Source: Clostridia bacterium (lineage in GTDB: Bacteria; Bacillota; Clostridia; Christensenellales; CAG-138). From it: a stretch of 37,512 nucleotides of DNA. Of the stretch, positions 21,946 to 30,359 are shown piece by piece. Made by a program: the position numbers and the translations under genes. The stretch covers positions 1 through 37,512 of the forward strand of contig JAFWVQ010000006.1 of the NCBI GenBank assembly GCA_017523925.1, in the 5' to 3' direction. Under the pieces are notes generated by a model, which saw only the letters and a program-made list of their open reading frames with translations, was not told where the DNA came from and did not search any database. The stretch's first letter is position 1. Every line of letters starts with the position of its first letter.

Positions 21946-24159
21946 ATGAAAAAGCTTCGCTTTCTTTGCGCCGTTCTTGCTGCGCTTCTCCTTCTGCCGG
22001 CGGCATCGGTCGCGCTTGCGCAGGCGCCTCCTTCTCGCGGCGCGGCGGAGTACCCGATCACGCCCATCGCGGGCGACGGCGTTGAGCTTTCCTACGACGA
22101 AAGCGCTTTTTCGCTGGTTCTTGCGCCGATGTACGGCATGCTTCGCATCGAGCAGAACAAAACCATCAGCTTGACTGCGAGCTTCGGCGAGGGCTGGACG
22201 TATAACGAGCAGTACACCAATTTCTTCCGCGACCACAGCGAGCGCGTTTCGGTATCAAACGGCGCGAACGGCGAAAAGGTCTTCACCTTCACCGCCGTGC
22301 GCGGCGAATTCCTTAGCGCGGACGAGCTTGCCTGCGTTGGCGTCTACGCCTCGCCCGAGCAGCTTCCGCAGCTCTGCATCGACGCGGATCTGCCGTTTTC
22401 GCAGATAGATAAGGAAGCCTGGGTCACGGCAAGCTTCACCCTCACCCTCGGCACCAAGCAGTTTGCAAGCGGCGATTTCGAGGGCACGGGCTCGATAAAG
22501 GGCAGGGGCAACACCTCCTGGGGTCAGCCGAAGAAGCCGTATTCGATCAAGCTCGATTCGAAAAAATCCCTGCTGGATATTCCGAAAACCAAGAAGTATG
22601 CGATAGTTGCAAGCTATTCCGACCCTTCGTTCATCAGAAACTACATGACCTATAAGGCGGGGCTCATGCTGAGCGGCATCGGCTACGTTCCCAAATGCGA
22701 ATTCGTGGAGGTTTACTTAAACGGCAGCTACAACGGCATCTATCTGCTCGTTGAGCGCGTGGATATCGAGTCAAACAAGATAGATATCGAGGAAGCGAGC
22801 GCGGACGAGCTGACCGGCGGCTATCTGATCGAAAAGGACGTTCAAGACAAGATAGATTTTTCAAGCGATCTTTGGTTCAACTGCCCCTATTGGGCGAATC
22901 AGGGCAAGGATTATTTCGTTCTCAAGACCCCCGAGCCCGATGACGCGGCGCTTGCAGATCAGATGCGGCAGTACCTTGAAGCTTATATGCAGAGGGTGCA
23001 TAACGCGATAATGGGCACGAGCGGCGCGAGCTACACGCAGTACGTGGACGTTGACTCTTGGATCGATTTTATGATCGTTCAGGAGCTTGCGAAGAATGTC
23101 GACGGCAATATGAAAACGAGCTGCTATATGTTTAAGCAGGCGCAGGACGACAAGCTCTATTTCACCGCGCCCTGGGATTTCGACCTTGCATACGGCAACC
23201 CCGAGACCACCTGGAACAACGCCGACTATCAGCACAACGATTACTACGACTGCCCGAACGCCCAGAGCCCGAGCGATTTCATGGTCATAAACAGCTCCGC
23301 GCCCTGGTTCGACAAGCTCTACGACGATCGCGAGGAATTCAGGACCGCGCTGATGGAGCGATACGCGCAGTATAGGCGCAGCCTCGTGCCCGCCATGTTC
23401 TCCATCATGGACGCGCAGGGCGCATACCTCTCCGCCGCCGCGCCGCGCGATGAGGCGCTTTGGCACAGATATTTCCACAGCGGTCTTGCCTCCCTTCGCG
23501 GCTGGTTCAATTCGCGCGTTGCCTGGCTGGACGGCGAGTGGCTCGAAACCGAGCCCATCGACCTCGATTTCGCGCTGAATGCGGAGGGCGGCAGCCTGCA
23601 TTTTGAAACCTCGGCGCATCCCTTCACCGGCACCGTTATCGACGGGCGCATCGCGGCCGTAAGCGGCTGCGCGGGCATGGACAGCGCAGAATCGAGCGTC
23701 ACGCTCACGCTCGATATGCTCGAGGGCGAAACGCTGAGCTTCGATTACAGGTGCAGCACCGAGCAAAACTATGATCTCTTCACTTTCATCGTGAACGGAC
23801 AGAATAAGCTCAGCCGTTCGGGTGAATCGAGCTGGCAAAGCTACACCTTCACCGCCGATCACAGCGGCAGATTCACCTTCCTTTGGAGATATTCCAAGGA
23901 TTACAGCTATGCAAGCGGAAGCGACTGCGTATGGCTCGATGAGATAGCCTATTCGGGCGATACCGGCGCGGGGCTTCTCGGCGATGCGGACGACAACGGC
24001 ACCGTGAACGTTTCGGACGCACTGCTTGCGATGCGCTTCTCGATGGGGATCGTGGGCGAGGACGATCTGAACCTTAATAACGCCGATATCGACGCAAGCG
24101 GTTCCGTCACTATGGGCGACGCGGTGGGCATACTGCGCATCGCGCTTGGCATCGATTGA
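21946..24159 (+). CDS. Secreted CotH-kinase-like protein with C-terminal dockerin
   Basis: A 737-residue secreted protein. Residues 1-25 (MKKLRFLCAVLAALLLLPAASVALAQA) are a signal peptide. A beta-rich region (~45-160) precedes the CotH domain (~165-540): GSIKGRGNTSWGQPKKPYSIKL, NGIYLLVERVDIES and the catalytic-type WDFDLAYGN (near residue 410). A jelly-roll-like domain (~560-675) ends WLDEIAYSGD. The last ~58 residues are a type I dockerin with two calcium loops: GDADDNGTVNVSDALLAMR and DIDASGSVTMGDAVGIL. CotH proteins are atypical kinases of spore coats and, in gut Clostridia, of secreted cell-surface proteins. The dockerin predicts binding to a cohesin elsewhere in the genome. Start ATG follows CGGGAGG. 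No cohesin or glycoside hydrolase is in this window. Confidence 0.9.
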   Translation: MKKLRFLCAVLAALLLLPAASVALAQAPPSRGAAEYPITPIAGDGVELSYDESAFSLVLAPMYGMLRIEQNKTISLTASFGEGWTYNEQYTNFFRDHSERVSVSNGANGEKVFTFTAVRGEFLSADELACVGVYASPEQLPQLCIDADLPFSQIDKEAWVTASFTLTLGTKQFASGDFEGTGSIKGRGNTSWGQPKKPYSIKLDSKKSLLDIPKTKKYAIVASYSDPSFIRNYMTYKAGLMLSGIGYVPKCEFVEVYLNGSYNGIYLLVERVDIESNKIDIEEASADELTGGYLIEKDVQDKIDFSSDLWFNCPYWANQGKDYFVLKTPEPDDAALADQMRQYLEAYMQRVHNAIMGTSGASYTQYVDVDSWIDFMIVQELAKNVDGNMKTSCYMFKQAQDDKLYFTAPWDFDLAYGNPETTWNNADYQHNDYYDCPNAQSPSDFMVINSSAPWFDKLYDDREEFRTALMERYAQYRRSLVPAMFSIMDAQGAYLSAAAPRDEALWHRYFHSGLASLRGWFNSRVAWLDGEWLETEPIDLDFALNAEGGSLHFETSAHPFTGTVIDGRIAAVSGCAGMDSAESSVTLTLDMLEGETLSFDYRCSTEQNYDLFTFIVNGQNKLSRSGESSWQSYTFTADHSGRFTFLWRYSKDYSYASGSDCVWLDEIAYSGDTGAGLLGDADDNGTVNVSDALLAMRFSMGIVGEDDLNLNNADIDASGSVTMGDAVGILRIALGID

Positions 24160-24176
24160 ACCTTATCCGGCCTTTT

Positions 24177-24210
24177 CGCCATGTCGGCTCCCCGGCATGG
24201 CGATTTTTTA
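24177..24210 (+). terminator. Terminator after the CotH gene
   Basis: 11-bp stem CGCCATGTCGG (24177-24187) / CCGGCATGGCG (24192-24202) with one G-T pair, followed by ATTTTTTAC. Confidence 0.88.
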
Positions 24211-24322
24211 CAGGCTCGGTGCCATAAAGACGCGCCGCCCCAAAAGGCGGTAAATTCAAGGGATTTTTCGCTTAACGGAGCATTCCGCCATGCCGTTATC
24301 ATGAATTATTTCGGAAAACTGC

Positions 24323-24350
24323 GGGAGTTTTTTCGCTTCCCTTCGACTAA
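24323..24350 (+). promoter_or_regulatory. Candidate ECF sigma autoregulatory promoter 1
   Basis: GGGAGTT (24323-24329), 14 bp, CGACTAA (24344-24350), followed by CAGGCAGAA. The same layout with the same spacing stands before the second sigma gene (26551-26578). Conservation around two otherwise diverged upstream regions suggests an ECF-type -35/-10 pair. Confidence 0.6.
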
Positions 24351-24380
24351 CAGGCAGAAAACATAAAGCGAGGTGATCCT

Positions 24381-24923
24381 GTGGACACGGGTGAAGCAAA
24401 CTACGAGCGCTATCTTCTGGGCGACGACGGCGCGGTGGAGGCGCTGGTGGAGGAGTATAAGAACGGGCTTACGCTCTATCTGAACTCCATCGTGGGCAAT
24501 ATCTTCACCGCCGAGGAGCTGATGGAGGAGACCTTCTTTCGGCTTATCACAAAGCGCCCGCGCTTTTCGGGCAAAAGCAGTTTCAAAACCTTTCTTTACG
24601 CAATAGGAAGAAACGCCGCCGTGGACTATATCAGAAAGCACGGCAGATCATCCATCGCACCGCTTGAAGCTCATGAAAACGAGCTTGCCGAGCGCGAGAG
24701 CGTTGAAGATGCCGTGATAAGGGACGAGAGCCGAGCCGCGCTGCGCCGTGCGCTGGACAGCCTGCCCGATGAGCAGAGGCAGGCGGTGCATCTGACCTTC
24801 TTTGAGGAAATGAAATGCGAGGAGGCGGCGAAGATAATGAAAAAGAGCCGTCATGCCGTGGAAAACCTTGTGTACCGCGCCAAAAAAGCGCTTAAAGCCG
24901 AGCTTGAAAAGGAGGGCTATTGA
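24381..24923 (+). CDS. ECF-type RNA polymerase sigma factor, copy 1
   Basis: A 180-residue two-domain sigma factor. Region 2 spans about 20-85 (LTLYLNSIVGNIFTAEELMEETFFRLI, then FKTFLYAIGRNAAVDYIRK); region 4 spans about 120-178 (LDSLPDEQRQAVHLTFFEEMKCEEAAKIMKKSRHAVENLVYRAKKAL). It directs RNA polymerase to a regulon that probably includes its own promoter. It starts at a GTG with AGCGAGGTG upstream. The membrane-protein gene begins one base after its stop, the usual arrangement of a sigma factor with its regulator. It is a close paralogue of the gene at 26607. Confidence 0.92.
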   Translation: MDTGEANYERYLLGDDGAVEALVEEYKNGLTLYLNSIVGNIFTAEELMEETFFRLITKRPRFSGKSSFKTFLYAIGRNAAVDYIRKHGRSSIAPLEAHENELAERESVEDAVIRDESRAALRRALDSLPDEQRQAVHLTFFEEMKCEEAAKIMKKSRHAVENLVYRAKKALKAELEKEGY

Positions 24924-24924
24924 G

Positions 24925-26058
24925 ATGAAAACGAGCAAACAGATAGCAGCAAGCCTTATCGCCCGCAGGGATGAATACGACGCCATGATGGCGGCTAAGC
25001 GGGCGAAAACATACCGCGCCCTGGCGCTTGGCGGCGGCGCGGCGGCAGCGTGCCTGATCGGCTTCGCGGTTATAAGCAGCGCGATGAGATCGAAGGGCAG
25101 AGAACAGAACGTGGTGAACTATACCCCCGCTCCCGTAACAAATGCGCCGGAAACCGTCCCGCCTTCGGATGCGCCGGAAACGCCCGTGCCGACGGCTTCT
25201 GTTACCGATGCGCATGACCCCACTCCCTTGCCCACGCAGGAGGCGGAGCGGTTCATTTACATCAGCGATCATGAAGAATACAGCAAAACCGCCCATTGTC
25301 TCATCGGCGGAGATTCGGTGGGCAGCGGAAGCGTTTTCATGTATAATAGCGGTGGGGTTTTTTTCGGCTTTGAAGGGGATGCGCTCGTTGCGTATGCCAA
25401 GGCGATAGGCGATACCTATTCCGCGGATACGGGCTACGAGCTGAGCGATCCCATCGAATATTTCCCGAAGGAGCTTGGGCTCAGGGCGCGAAAAAGCGTT
25501 TCGGACAATATCAGAAGATACAAGCAGCCGGATTTTGCGGACGATGAGAACCTTCAGCTCTACGGCTTCATGGGCAAGGGTTATATAATCTTTACCGACG
25601 AGCCGTTCCACGGCTATCAGGCCTCCGCGATCTTCGCGCTCGATGATAGCGGCGAGTGGACGGAGTTCAACGAAAACGAAGCCTGCTCGCAGCAGCTCAC
25701 CGGCGGCTGCATAATGCCCAGTGGCGTTGGCTTAATATGCTATTTCGATAGGGAAGGGATGCGCTTGGACGATTATTCGCCGCGAAAGCTGCTCGTTTAC
25801 CGCACCGAAAACTACGGCAAAACATGGGAAAAGCTCGATATCATGCTGCCGGAGCAGTATGAGGGCATCGCCGCGCCGCCCTCCTGCGCGCTCAGCCCCG
25901 TTTTTGAGGGAAGGCACGGCGTTATGATGACAAGCTTCGCAAGCTTTGAGGGCGACGGGCTTCTCAACGCAGTAACGCATACCGTTTGGTTTGAAAGCAC
26001 GGACGGCGGCGAAAGCTGGCGCTTTATGGGCGATGTCGGCGAAAGCACGCCCGCTTGA
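24925..26058 (+). CDS. Membrane partner of ECF sigma 1, with Asp-box-like outer domain
   Basis: A 377-residue protein. Residues 1-30 (MKTSKQIAASLIARRDEYDAMMAAKRAK) are cytoplasmic and resemble the start of the second module's partner. One membrane helix lies at about 32-52, then a Pro/Thr-rich stalk (~65-115) and a long outer domain. Two Asp-box-like turns, YRTENYGKTWEKLDI (~315) and ESTDGGESWRFMGD (~363), suggest a sialidase-type beta-propeller fragment. No zinc-binding anti-sigma motif (HxxxCxxC) is seen. Gene position and topology make an anti-sigma or sensor role likely, which is inference. Start ATG follows GGAGGG inside the sigma gene. Confidence 0.75.
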   Translation: MKTSKQIAASLIARRDEYDAMMAAKRAKTYRALALGGGAAAACLIGFAVISSAMRSKGREQNVVNYTPAPVTNAPETVPPSDAPETPVPTASVTDAHDPTPLPTQEAERFIYISDHEEYSKTAHCLIGGDSVGSGSVFMYNSGGVFFGFEGDALVAYAKAIGDTYSADTGYELSDPIEYFPKELGLRARKSVSDNIRRYKQPDFADDENLQLYGFMGKGYIIFTDEPFHGYQASAIFALDDSGEWTEFNENEACSQQLTGGCIMPSGVGLICYFDREGMRLDDYSPRKLLVYRTENYGKTWEKLDIMLPEQYEGIAAPPSCALSPVFEGRHGVMMTSFASFEGDGLLNAVTHTVWFESTDGGESWRFMGDVGESTPA

Positions 26059-26082
26059 TGAAAGGAGCATGACGGAACTGCT

Positions 26083-26448
26083 ATGAAGCATAAATTTCTT
26101 AAAACCTATATCTGGCTGCTAATCATACCGCTTGCCTATCTGCCGTATCGAATACTGAACGCGAAGGTGCTTGTGGAAAAATACGGCTGCGGCTGCCCCC
26201 GGGTGACGACGGGCGAAAACGGCGAGCTTATTGAGATACAAAACAGCTTCAACGCAAACACCATCACGGCAAACGTCGGCGGCATACTCGCACTCGTTTC
26301 GCTTGCGCTTATAATGATATTCTACATCATCTGCTTCAAGCCCAAGGGTTTGAAGGGCTGGGCGCTGTTCGCCCTGAGCACGGCTGTCTGCGCCTTGATA
26401 CTGTTTGAGCTTGCAAGTTTCTTTTACTACTCGCAGCAATGGCAATGA
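26083..26448 (+). CDS. Three-helix membrane protein, unknown
   Basis: A 121-residue protein with hydrophobic segments at about 8-25, 64-85 and 93-115. A Cys-rich outer turn, YGCGCPRV, lies at about 34-41 between helices 1 and 2. It sits 24 nt after the sigma-partner gene and is probably in the same transcript. Its ribosome site is not ideal: GGAG lies far upstream, and a five-codon frame (ATG ACG GAA CTG CTA TGA) overlaps its ATG by ATGA, so coupling is possible. Function unknown; perhaps an accessory of the sigma module. Confidence 0.65.
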   Translation: MKHKFLKTYIWLLIIPLAYLPYRILNAKVLVEKYGCGCPRVTTGENGELIEIQNSFNANTITANVGGILALVSLALIMIFYIICFKPKGLKGWALFALSTAVCALILFELASFFYYSQQWQ

Positions 26449-26467
26449 CGCTGCGCAAAACATAAAC

Positions 26468-26495
26468 GAACGCCGCGGATTTTTCCGCGGCGTTC
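26468..26495 (+). terminator. Strong hairpin after the first sigma module
   Basis: Perfect 12-bp stem GAACGCCGCGGA (26468-26479) / TCCGCGGCGTTC (26484-26495), TTTT loop. No T-run follows, so termination efficiency is uncertain. Confidence 0.65.
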
Positions 26496-26499
26496 TGCA

Positions 26500-26528
26500 T
26501 TGTCCGAACCGGTGAGCTGTGTTATAAT
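26500..26528 (+). promoter_or_regulatory. Sigma-A promoter before the second sigma module
   Basis: TTGTCC (26500-26505), 17-bp spacer, TATAAT (26523-26528). It lies just upstream of the ECF-type motif and would give basal transcription. Confidence 0.65.
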
Positions 26529-26550
26529 TGAAAATATTCGGGGAAATTGC

Positions 26551-26578
26551 GGGAGTTATCCGGGCTATCCGCAACTAA
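26551..26578 (+). promoter_or_regulatory. Candidate ECF sigma autoregulatory promoter 2
   Basis: GGGAGTT (26551-26557), 14 bp, CAACTAA (26572-26578), then TAGGCAGAA. It matches motif 1 in both blocks, spacing and the downstream AGGCAGAA. Confidence 0.6.
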
Positions 26579-26606
26579 TAGGCAGAAGGACACAGCGAGG
26601 GCTTCT

Positions 26607-27167
26607 ATGGACAACGGAGCAAATCTCTATGAGCGCTTTCTCGGGGGCGACAGCGGCGCGTTCGAGATGCTTGTGGACGAGTATAAATACGGCTTAACGC
26701 TCTATCTCAATTCCATCGTGGGCAATATCTTCACCGCCGAGGAGCTGATGGAGGAGAGCTTCTTTCGGCTTATCGACAAGCGCCCGCACTTTTTCGGAAA
26801 AAGCAGCTTCAAAACCTTTCTCTACGCGATAGGCCGAAACGCCGCCGCCGAGTATTTGCGAAAGAACCGCCGCAGCTCGCCGCATCCTATCGAGGCGCAC
26901 GAAAACGAGCTTATCGAGCTTGGGAGCGTTGAAGCGGCGGTGATAAGGGACGAGTGGCATAGGGCCGTGCGCCGCGCCATGGATAAGCTGAACGGCGAGC
27001 AGAAGCAGGCGGTGTATCTGACCTATTTTGAGGAGATGACGGCGGATGAGGCGGCAAGGGTAATGAAAAAGAGCCGCCATGCCGTGGAAAACCTTGTGTA
27101 CCGCGCGAAAAAGGCGCTTAAAACCGAGCTTGAAAGGGAGGGCTTCAACGATGAAAACCGGCTATGA
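26607..27167 (+). CDS. ECF-type RNA polymerase sigma factor, copy 2
   Basis: A 186-residue sigma factor with the same two domains as copy 1. Long identical stretches are shared (GLTLYLNSIVGNIFTAEELM, GKSSFKTFLYAIGRNAA, MKKSRHAVENLVYRAKKAL), also at DNA level, so duplication is recent or maintained by conversion. Differences cluster in the linker (~85-125) and in the second half of region 2 (AEYLRKNRRSS against VDYIRKHGRSS). The ATG at 26607 aligns with the start of copy 1 and has AGCGAGGG upstream; the longer frame to 26547 runs into the promoter motif. The last 17 nt overlap the next gene. Confidence 0.92.
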   Translation: MDNGANLYERFLGGDSGAFEMLVDEYKYGLTLYLNSIVGNIFTAEELMEESFFRLIDKRPHFFGKSSFKTFLYAIGRNAAAEYLRKNRRSSPHPIEAHENELIELGSVEAAVIRDEWHRAVRRAMDKLNGEQKQAVYLTYFEEMTADEAARVMKKSRHAVENLVYRAKKALKTELEREGFNDENRL

Positions 27168-27777
27168 TATAACAAAAAGTCTTTATGAGCGCAGCTTGGA
27201 GCGGCGAAGAAGGCTGAAGATCGTTTCGATAGTTATCGCGGCGATCCTCGGCGCGCTGCTGCTGTTTGTCGGCTCGATAGCCGCCTGTATAAGCTGCCAC
27301 GCCCCGGTTTATTACTACTTCACCAAAAAGGTCGATTCGCTCGAAGAGATCAAAAACGAGCTCGATCCGAGGCTTGCTATAGTATATCCTAAGCTTGAGG
27401 AGCTCGGCCTTAGGGACTATTCCTATACGGAATTTATGCTTGAAATGGACGGACGGGATCGCTCGGCAAAGCCGATAGGCTACCGCATACATGATGTGAT
27501 CTTGATAGAGCCGCGCGAGGACTACTACTGCAGCTTCTCGATAAGCTGCAGCAAGATCGAAGGCGGTTCGGCGGAGGATAGGCTATATGAGGACGAATAT
27601 GAGGACACTCGCGTGAGCTCAAAGCAGATAAAGGTCGACCACAAGGGCTATCGCTACACTTTTTCGGTGGATTATTCAACGGGCAAGCTTATGAGCATGG
27701 AGGATCAGCTCAAGGGCAGGCAGGAGATTGCCGAGCAGCTTCGAACCATGGTCAAGCAAGTTCTCGGGATAGAATAG
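27151..27777 (+). CDS. Membrane partner of ECF sigma 2
   Basis: A 208-residue protein. The N-terminal MKTGYDITKSLYERSLERRRR is like that of the first module's partner. One membrane helix at about 24-46 is followed by an outer domain of ~160 residues with several Cys (CISC near 47, CSFSISC near 130) and an amphipathic C-terminal helix. There is no Asp-box motif, so the outer domain is unrelated to that of module 1. It overlaps the sigma gene by 17 nt, which implies translational coupling. Likely an anti-sigma or sensor; the stimulus is unknown. Its stop TAG lies in GAATAG, at the edge of repeat copy C. Confidence 0.72.
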   Translation: MKTGYDITKSLYERSLERRRRLKIVSIVIAAILGALLLFVGSIAACISCHAPVYYYFTKKVDSLEEIKNELDPRLAIVYPKLEELGLRDYSYTEFMLEMDGRDRSAKPIGYRIHDVILIEPREDYYCSFSISCSKIEGGSAEDRLYEDEYEDTRVSSKQIKVDHKGYRYTFSVDYSTGKLMSMEDQLKGRQEIAEQLRTMVKQVLGIE

Positions 27778-27783
27778 GGGCAT

Positions 27784-27856
27784 TGAATGAATATTGAATA
27801 GTGAACAATGAATAGTTGTGGTTGAAATTCCTTAGGAATTTCCGCAATTTTACAAA
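27784..27856 (+). repeat. GAATAGT heptamer array with hairpin, copy C
   Basis: Diverged heptamers (GAATGAATATTGAATAGTG, then AATGAATAGT), followed by TTGTGGTT and the palindrome GAAATTCC TTA GGAATTTC. Same order of parts as copies A and B. Confidence 0.75.
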
Positions 27857-27868
27857 ACACGGCATGAA

Positions 27869-27898
27869 TAAAGCCTTCCGCGCGAGCGGAAGGCTTTA
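27869..27898. terminator. Bidirectional terminator between sigma module 2 and pnp
   Basis: Stem TAAAGCCTTCCGC (27869-27881) with GCGGAAGGCTTTA (27886-27898), loop GCGA. It ends the convergent genes from both sides. Confidence 0.85.
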
Positions 27899-27919
27899 AT
27901 GCATTATTTAGTTTCAGGC

Positions 27920-30010
27920 TCAGTTCTCGTCGGGAATAAGTCCCTTCCTTGTAAGGTCGATCTTGCCGTCGGGCTTGATGTCGATCACGCGAACGAGGAT
28001 CTCATCGCCGATGGAAACGACGTCCTCAACCTTCTCAACGCGCTTGTTGGCGAGCTTAGAGATATGCACAAGGCCCTTCTTGCCGGGCTTGAGCTCGACC
28101 TGAGCGCCGATGGGGAGGATGTTGACCACCTTGCCGAGGATAACGTCGCCCACCTCGATATCGCGAACGATATTATCGATGATCTTCCTGGCTTTTTCCG
28201 CCGCAGCAGCGTCGGTGCTGGCGATGAATACGCGGCCGTCGTCCTCGATGTCGATCTTAACGCCGGTTTCGGCGATGATGCCGTTGATAGTCTTGCCGCC
28301 GCTGCCGATGACCTCGCGGATCTTATCGGGATGGATGCTGAACTGCATGATGCGCGGCGCAAAGGGCGAAAGCTCCTCGCGGGGCTCGCTGATGGTCTCC
28401 ATCATCTTATCCAGAATGAACAGTCTGCCCTGGCGTGCCTGCTCAAGGGCGCGGGTGAGTATCTGCTCGTCTATGCCCTTTATTTTTATATCCATCTGGA
28501 TGGCGGTGATGCCGTCGGTGGTGCCGGCAACCTTGAAGTCCATATCGCCCATGAAGTCCTCAAGACCTTGGATGTCGGTGAGGATGGCGATATTGCCGGT
28601 TTCTTCGTCCTTGATAAGACCCATCGCGCAGCCCGCAACGGGAGCCTTGATCGGCACGCCCGCGTCCATAAGAGCGAGGGTACTGCCGCAGATGGATGCC
28701 TGCGATGTGGAGCCGTTACTGGAAACTACCTCGGAAACGAGGCGGATCGCATAGGGGAACTCGGTTTCATCGGGGATAACGGGCAGCAGCGCGCGCTCCG
28801 CGAGTGCGCCGTGGCCGATCTCACGCCTGCCGGGGCTGCCGAGGCGCTTTACTTCGCCCGTGGAGTACGGCGGCATGTTGTAGTGGTGGATATAGCGCTT
28901 GAATACCTCGTCGCCAATACCGTCGATGGTCTGGCCGTCGCCAAGGGTGCCGAGCGCGGCGATGGTCATGACCTGGGTCTGACCGCGGGTGAAAACGGCG
29001 CTGCCGTGGGTGCGGGGCAGGATGCCGACCTCGCTCCAGATATGGCGAATGTCGGTATGCTTGCGGCCGTCGGGACGGATACCGCGATTGATGATCTTAT
29101 CGCGGAGAATCTCCTTCATCAGGTTGTAGAGGATGCCGTCGATATCCGCAGCGGAATCGGGGTATTCCTCGGCAAAATGCTCGATGGTCTCGGCCTTGAC
29201 CTGCGCGGTGCGCTCCTCGCGCTCGTGGCGGTCGAAGGTGTCGAGCTGCCATTCCACCTTTTCGCGGGCGTAGGCGATGACCTTTTCCTTGAGCTCCTCA
29301 TCGGGAGTGTGGATCTCGGGGATCAGCTTCTCCTTGCCGACCTCGGCCTGGATCTCGCTTATCCACGCAACGATCTTCTTGATGTATTCGTGTCCGAGCA
29401 GGATAGCGTCGAGCATCTCCTTCTCGGTAACTTCGTTTGCACCGGCCTCGACCATCATAACGGCGTCCTTGGTGCCCGCAACGGTCAGAGCAAGGCGGCT
29501 CTTGGCGCGCTGCTCAGCGTCGGGGTTGATGATGTACTCGCCGTCCACATAGCCAACGGCAACCGCGCCGATGGGGCCTGCGAAGGGCGCTTCGCTGATG
29601 GAGAGCGCGATGGATGCGCCGTTCATGGCGAGAATATCGGGCTGAATATCGTTTTCAACGCTCATCGCGGTGGCAACGACCTGAACGTCGTTATAGAAGC
29701 CCTTGGGGAAGAGAGGACGGATGGGGCGGTCGATAAGGCGGCTGGTGAGGATCGCCTTTTCGGAGGGACGGCCTTCGCGCTTGATGAAGCCGCCGGGGAT
29801 CTTGCCCGCCGCGTACATCTTTTCTTCGTAGTCGCAGCTGAGGGGGAGGAAATCCGCGCCGTCGCGCGCCTGCTTTGCAACGGTGGCGCACACGAGAAGC
29901 GCGGTGTAGCCGCAGCGGATCAGGATCGAACCGCCAGCCTGCTCGGCGTACTTGCCCGTTTCAACGGTGATAGTGCGCCCCGCAAGCTCAAATGAGAAAG
30001 TCTTTTGCAT
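27920..30010 (-). CDS. pnp: Polynucleotide phosphorylase
   Basis: A 696-residue 3'-5' exoribonuclease that degrades RNA phosphorolytically and can also add tails. Two RNase PH domains (about 1-230 and 305-540) contain the expected [34 protein letters not shown] and [12 protein letters not shown] segments. The KH domain follows (~550-615: [17 protein letters not shown]), then the S1 domain (~617-690: [20 protein letters not shown] and [16 protein letters not shown]). Full length. The start is the ATG at 30010, with AAAGGA upstream. It is downstream of rpsO as in most bacteria, but the spacer is long (350 nt) and carries a dispersed repeat and a terminator-like hairpin, so part of its mRNA may arise by read-through or a separate promoter. 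Confidence 0.96.
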   Translation of the reverse strand: MQKTFSFELAGRTITVETGKYAEQAGGSILIRCGYTALLVCATVAKQARDGADFLPLSCDYEEKMYAAGKIPGGFIKREGRPSEKAILTSRLIDRPIRPLFPKGFYNDVQVVATAMSVENDIQPDILAMNGASIALSISEAPFAGPIGAVAVGYVDGEYIINPDAEQRAKSRLALTVAGTKDAVMMVEAGANEVTEKEMLDAILLGHEYIKKIVAWISEIQAEVGKEKLIPEIHTPDEELKEKVIAYAREKVEWQLDTFDRHEREERTAQVKAETIEHFAEEYPDSAADIDGILYNLMKEILRDKIINRGIRPDGRKHTDIRHIWSEVGILPRTHGSAVFTRGQTQVMTIAALGTLGDGQTIDGIGDEVFKRYIHHYNMPPYSTGEVKRLGSPGRREIGHGALAERALLPVIPDETEFPYAIRLVSEVVSSNGSTSQASICGSTLALMDAGVPIKAPVAGCAMGLIKDEETGNIAILTDIQGLEDFMGDMDFKVAGTTDGITAIQMDIKIKGIDEQILTRALEQARQGRLFILDKMMETISEPREELSPFAPRIMQFSIHPDKIREVIGSGGKTINGIIAETGVKIDIEDDGRVFIASTDAAAAEKARKIIDNIVRDIEVGDVILGKVVNILPIGAQVELKPGKKGLVHISKLANKRVEKVEDVVSIGDEILVRVIDIKPDGKIDLTRKGLIPDEN

Positions 30011-30060
30011 TATATTTTTATCCTTTCGATTACTTCCAAATAGTAGTGAAATCAGACCAA

Positions 30061-30215
30061 ATCCCTTACGGGATTTGTGCAGGTGTCCACCTCATCCGTC
30101 TTCGCGGCGCTTTGCGCCGCCTCAGCCACCTTCCCCTCAAGGGGAAGGCTTGGAAAGCCGGTCGAAGTGTTTTTCTTTGGAGCCTCTCCGGCAAGGCGTG
30201 GGAACAGATTAGGCC
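30061..30215. repeat. Dispersed hairpin-rich intergenic repeat in the rpsO-pnp spacer
   Basis: Contains nested hairpins: ATCCC/GGGAT (30061-30074), GCGGCGC/GCGCCGC (30104-30120) and CCTTCCCC/GGGGAAGG with loop TCAA (30129-30148), after CTCATCCGTC. The string of CCTCATCCGTC, a G/C palindrome and CACCTTCCCCTCAAGGGGAAGG resembles a repeat I know as widespread between genes of clostridial gut genomes; that family link is from memory, not a search. Several open frames cross it but none has a coding look. Confidence 0.65.
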
Positions 30216-30317
30216 GTTCTGCCGCTTTTTTTCTGTTAAGCGGCTCAAATGAACGGAAAAATCCGTTCCCGAAAACCAAACCGAGGGGTGATGGGGGGAT
30301 ATTTCACCTTTTAAAAG

Positions 30318-30344
30318 AAAGGCGGGCACTCCAATCCCGCCTTT
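30318..30344 (-). terminator. Terminator or attenuator after rpsO
   Basis: Minus strand: AAAGGCGGG (30336-30344 side) pairs with CCCGCCTTT (30318-30326 side) around a 9-nt loop and is followed by CTTTTAAAAGG. It would reduce read-through from rpsO into pnp. Confidence 0.75.
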
Positions 30345-30359
30345 CGATTTTGGGTAAAA

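Noticed and set aside
24853..24924. Extension of the sigma partner upstream of 24925 (MPWKTLCTAPKKRLK)
   Set aside because: This is the sigma gene read in another frame; the ribosome site GGAGGG and the paralogous protein both support the start at 24925. The same applies to 27079-27150.
27899..29995. 698-codon plus-strand frame opposite pnp
   Set aside because: Perfect mirror of the pnp coding frame; Asp/Leu/Ala-rich composition is typical of antisense of a high-GC gene.
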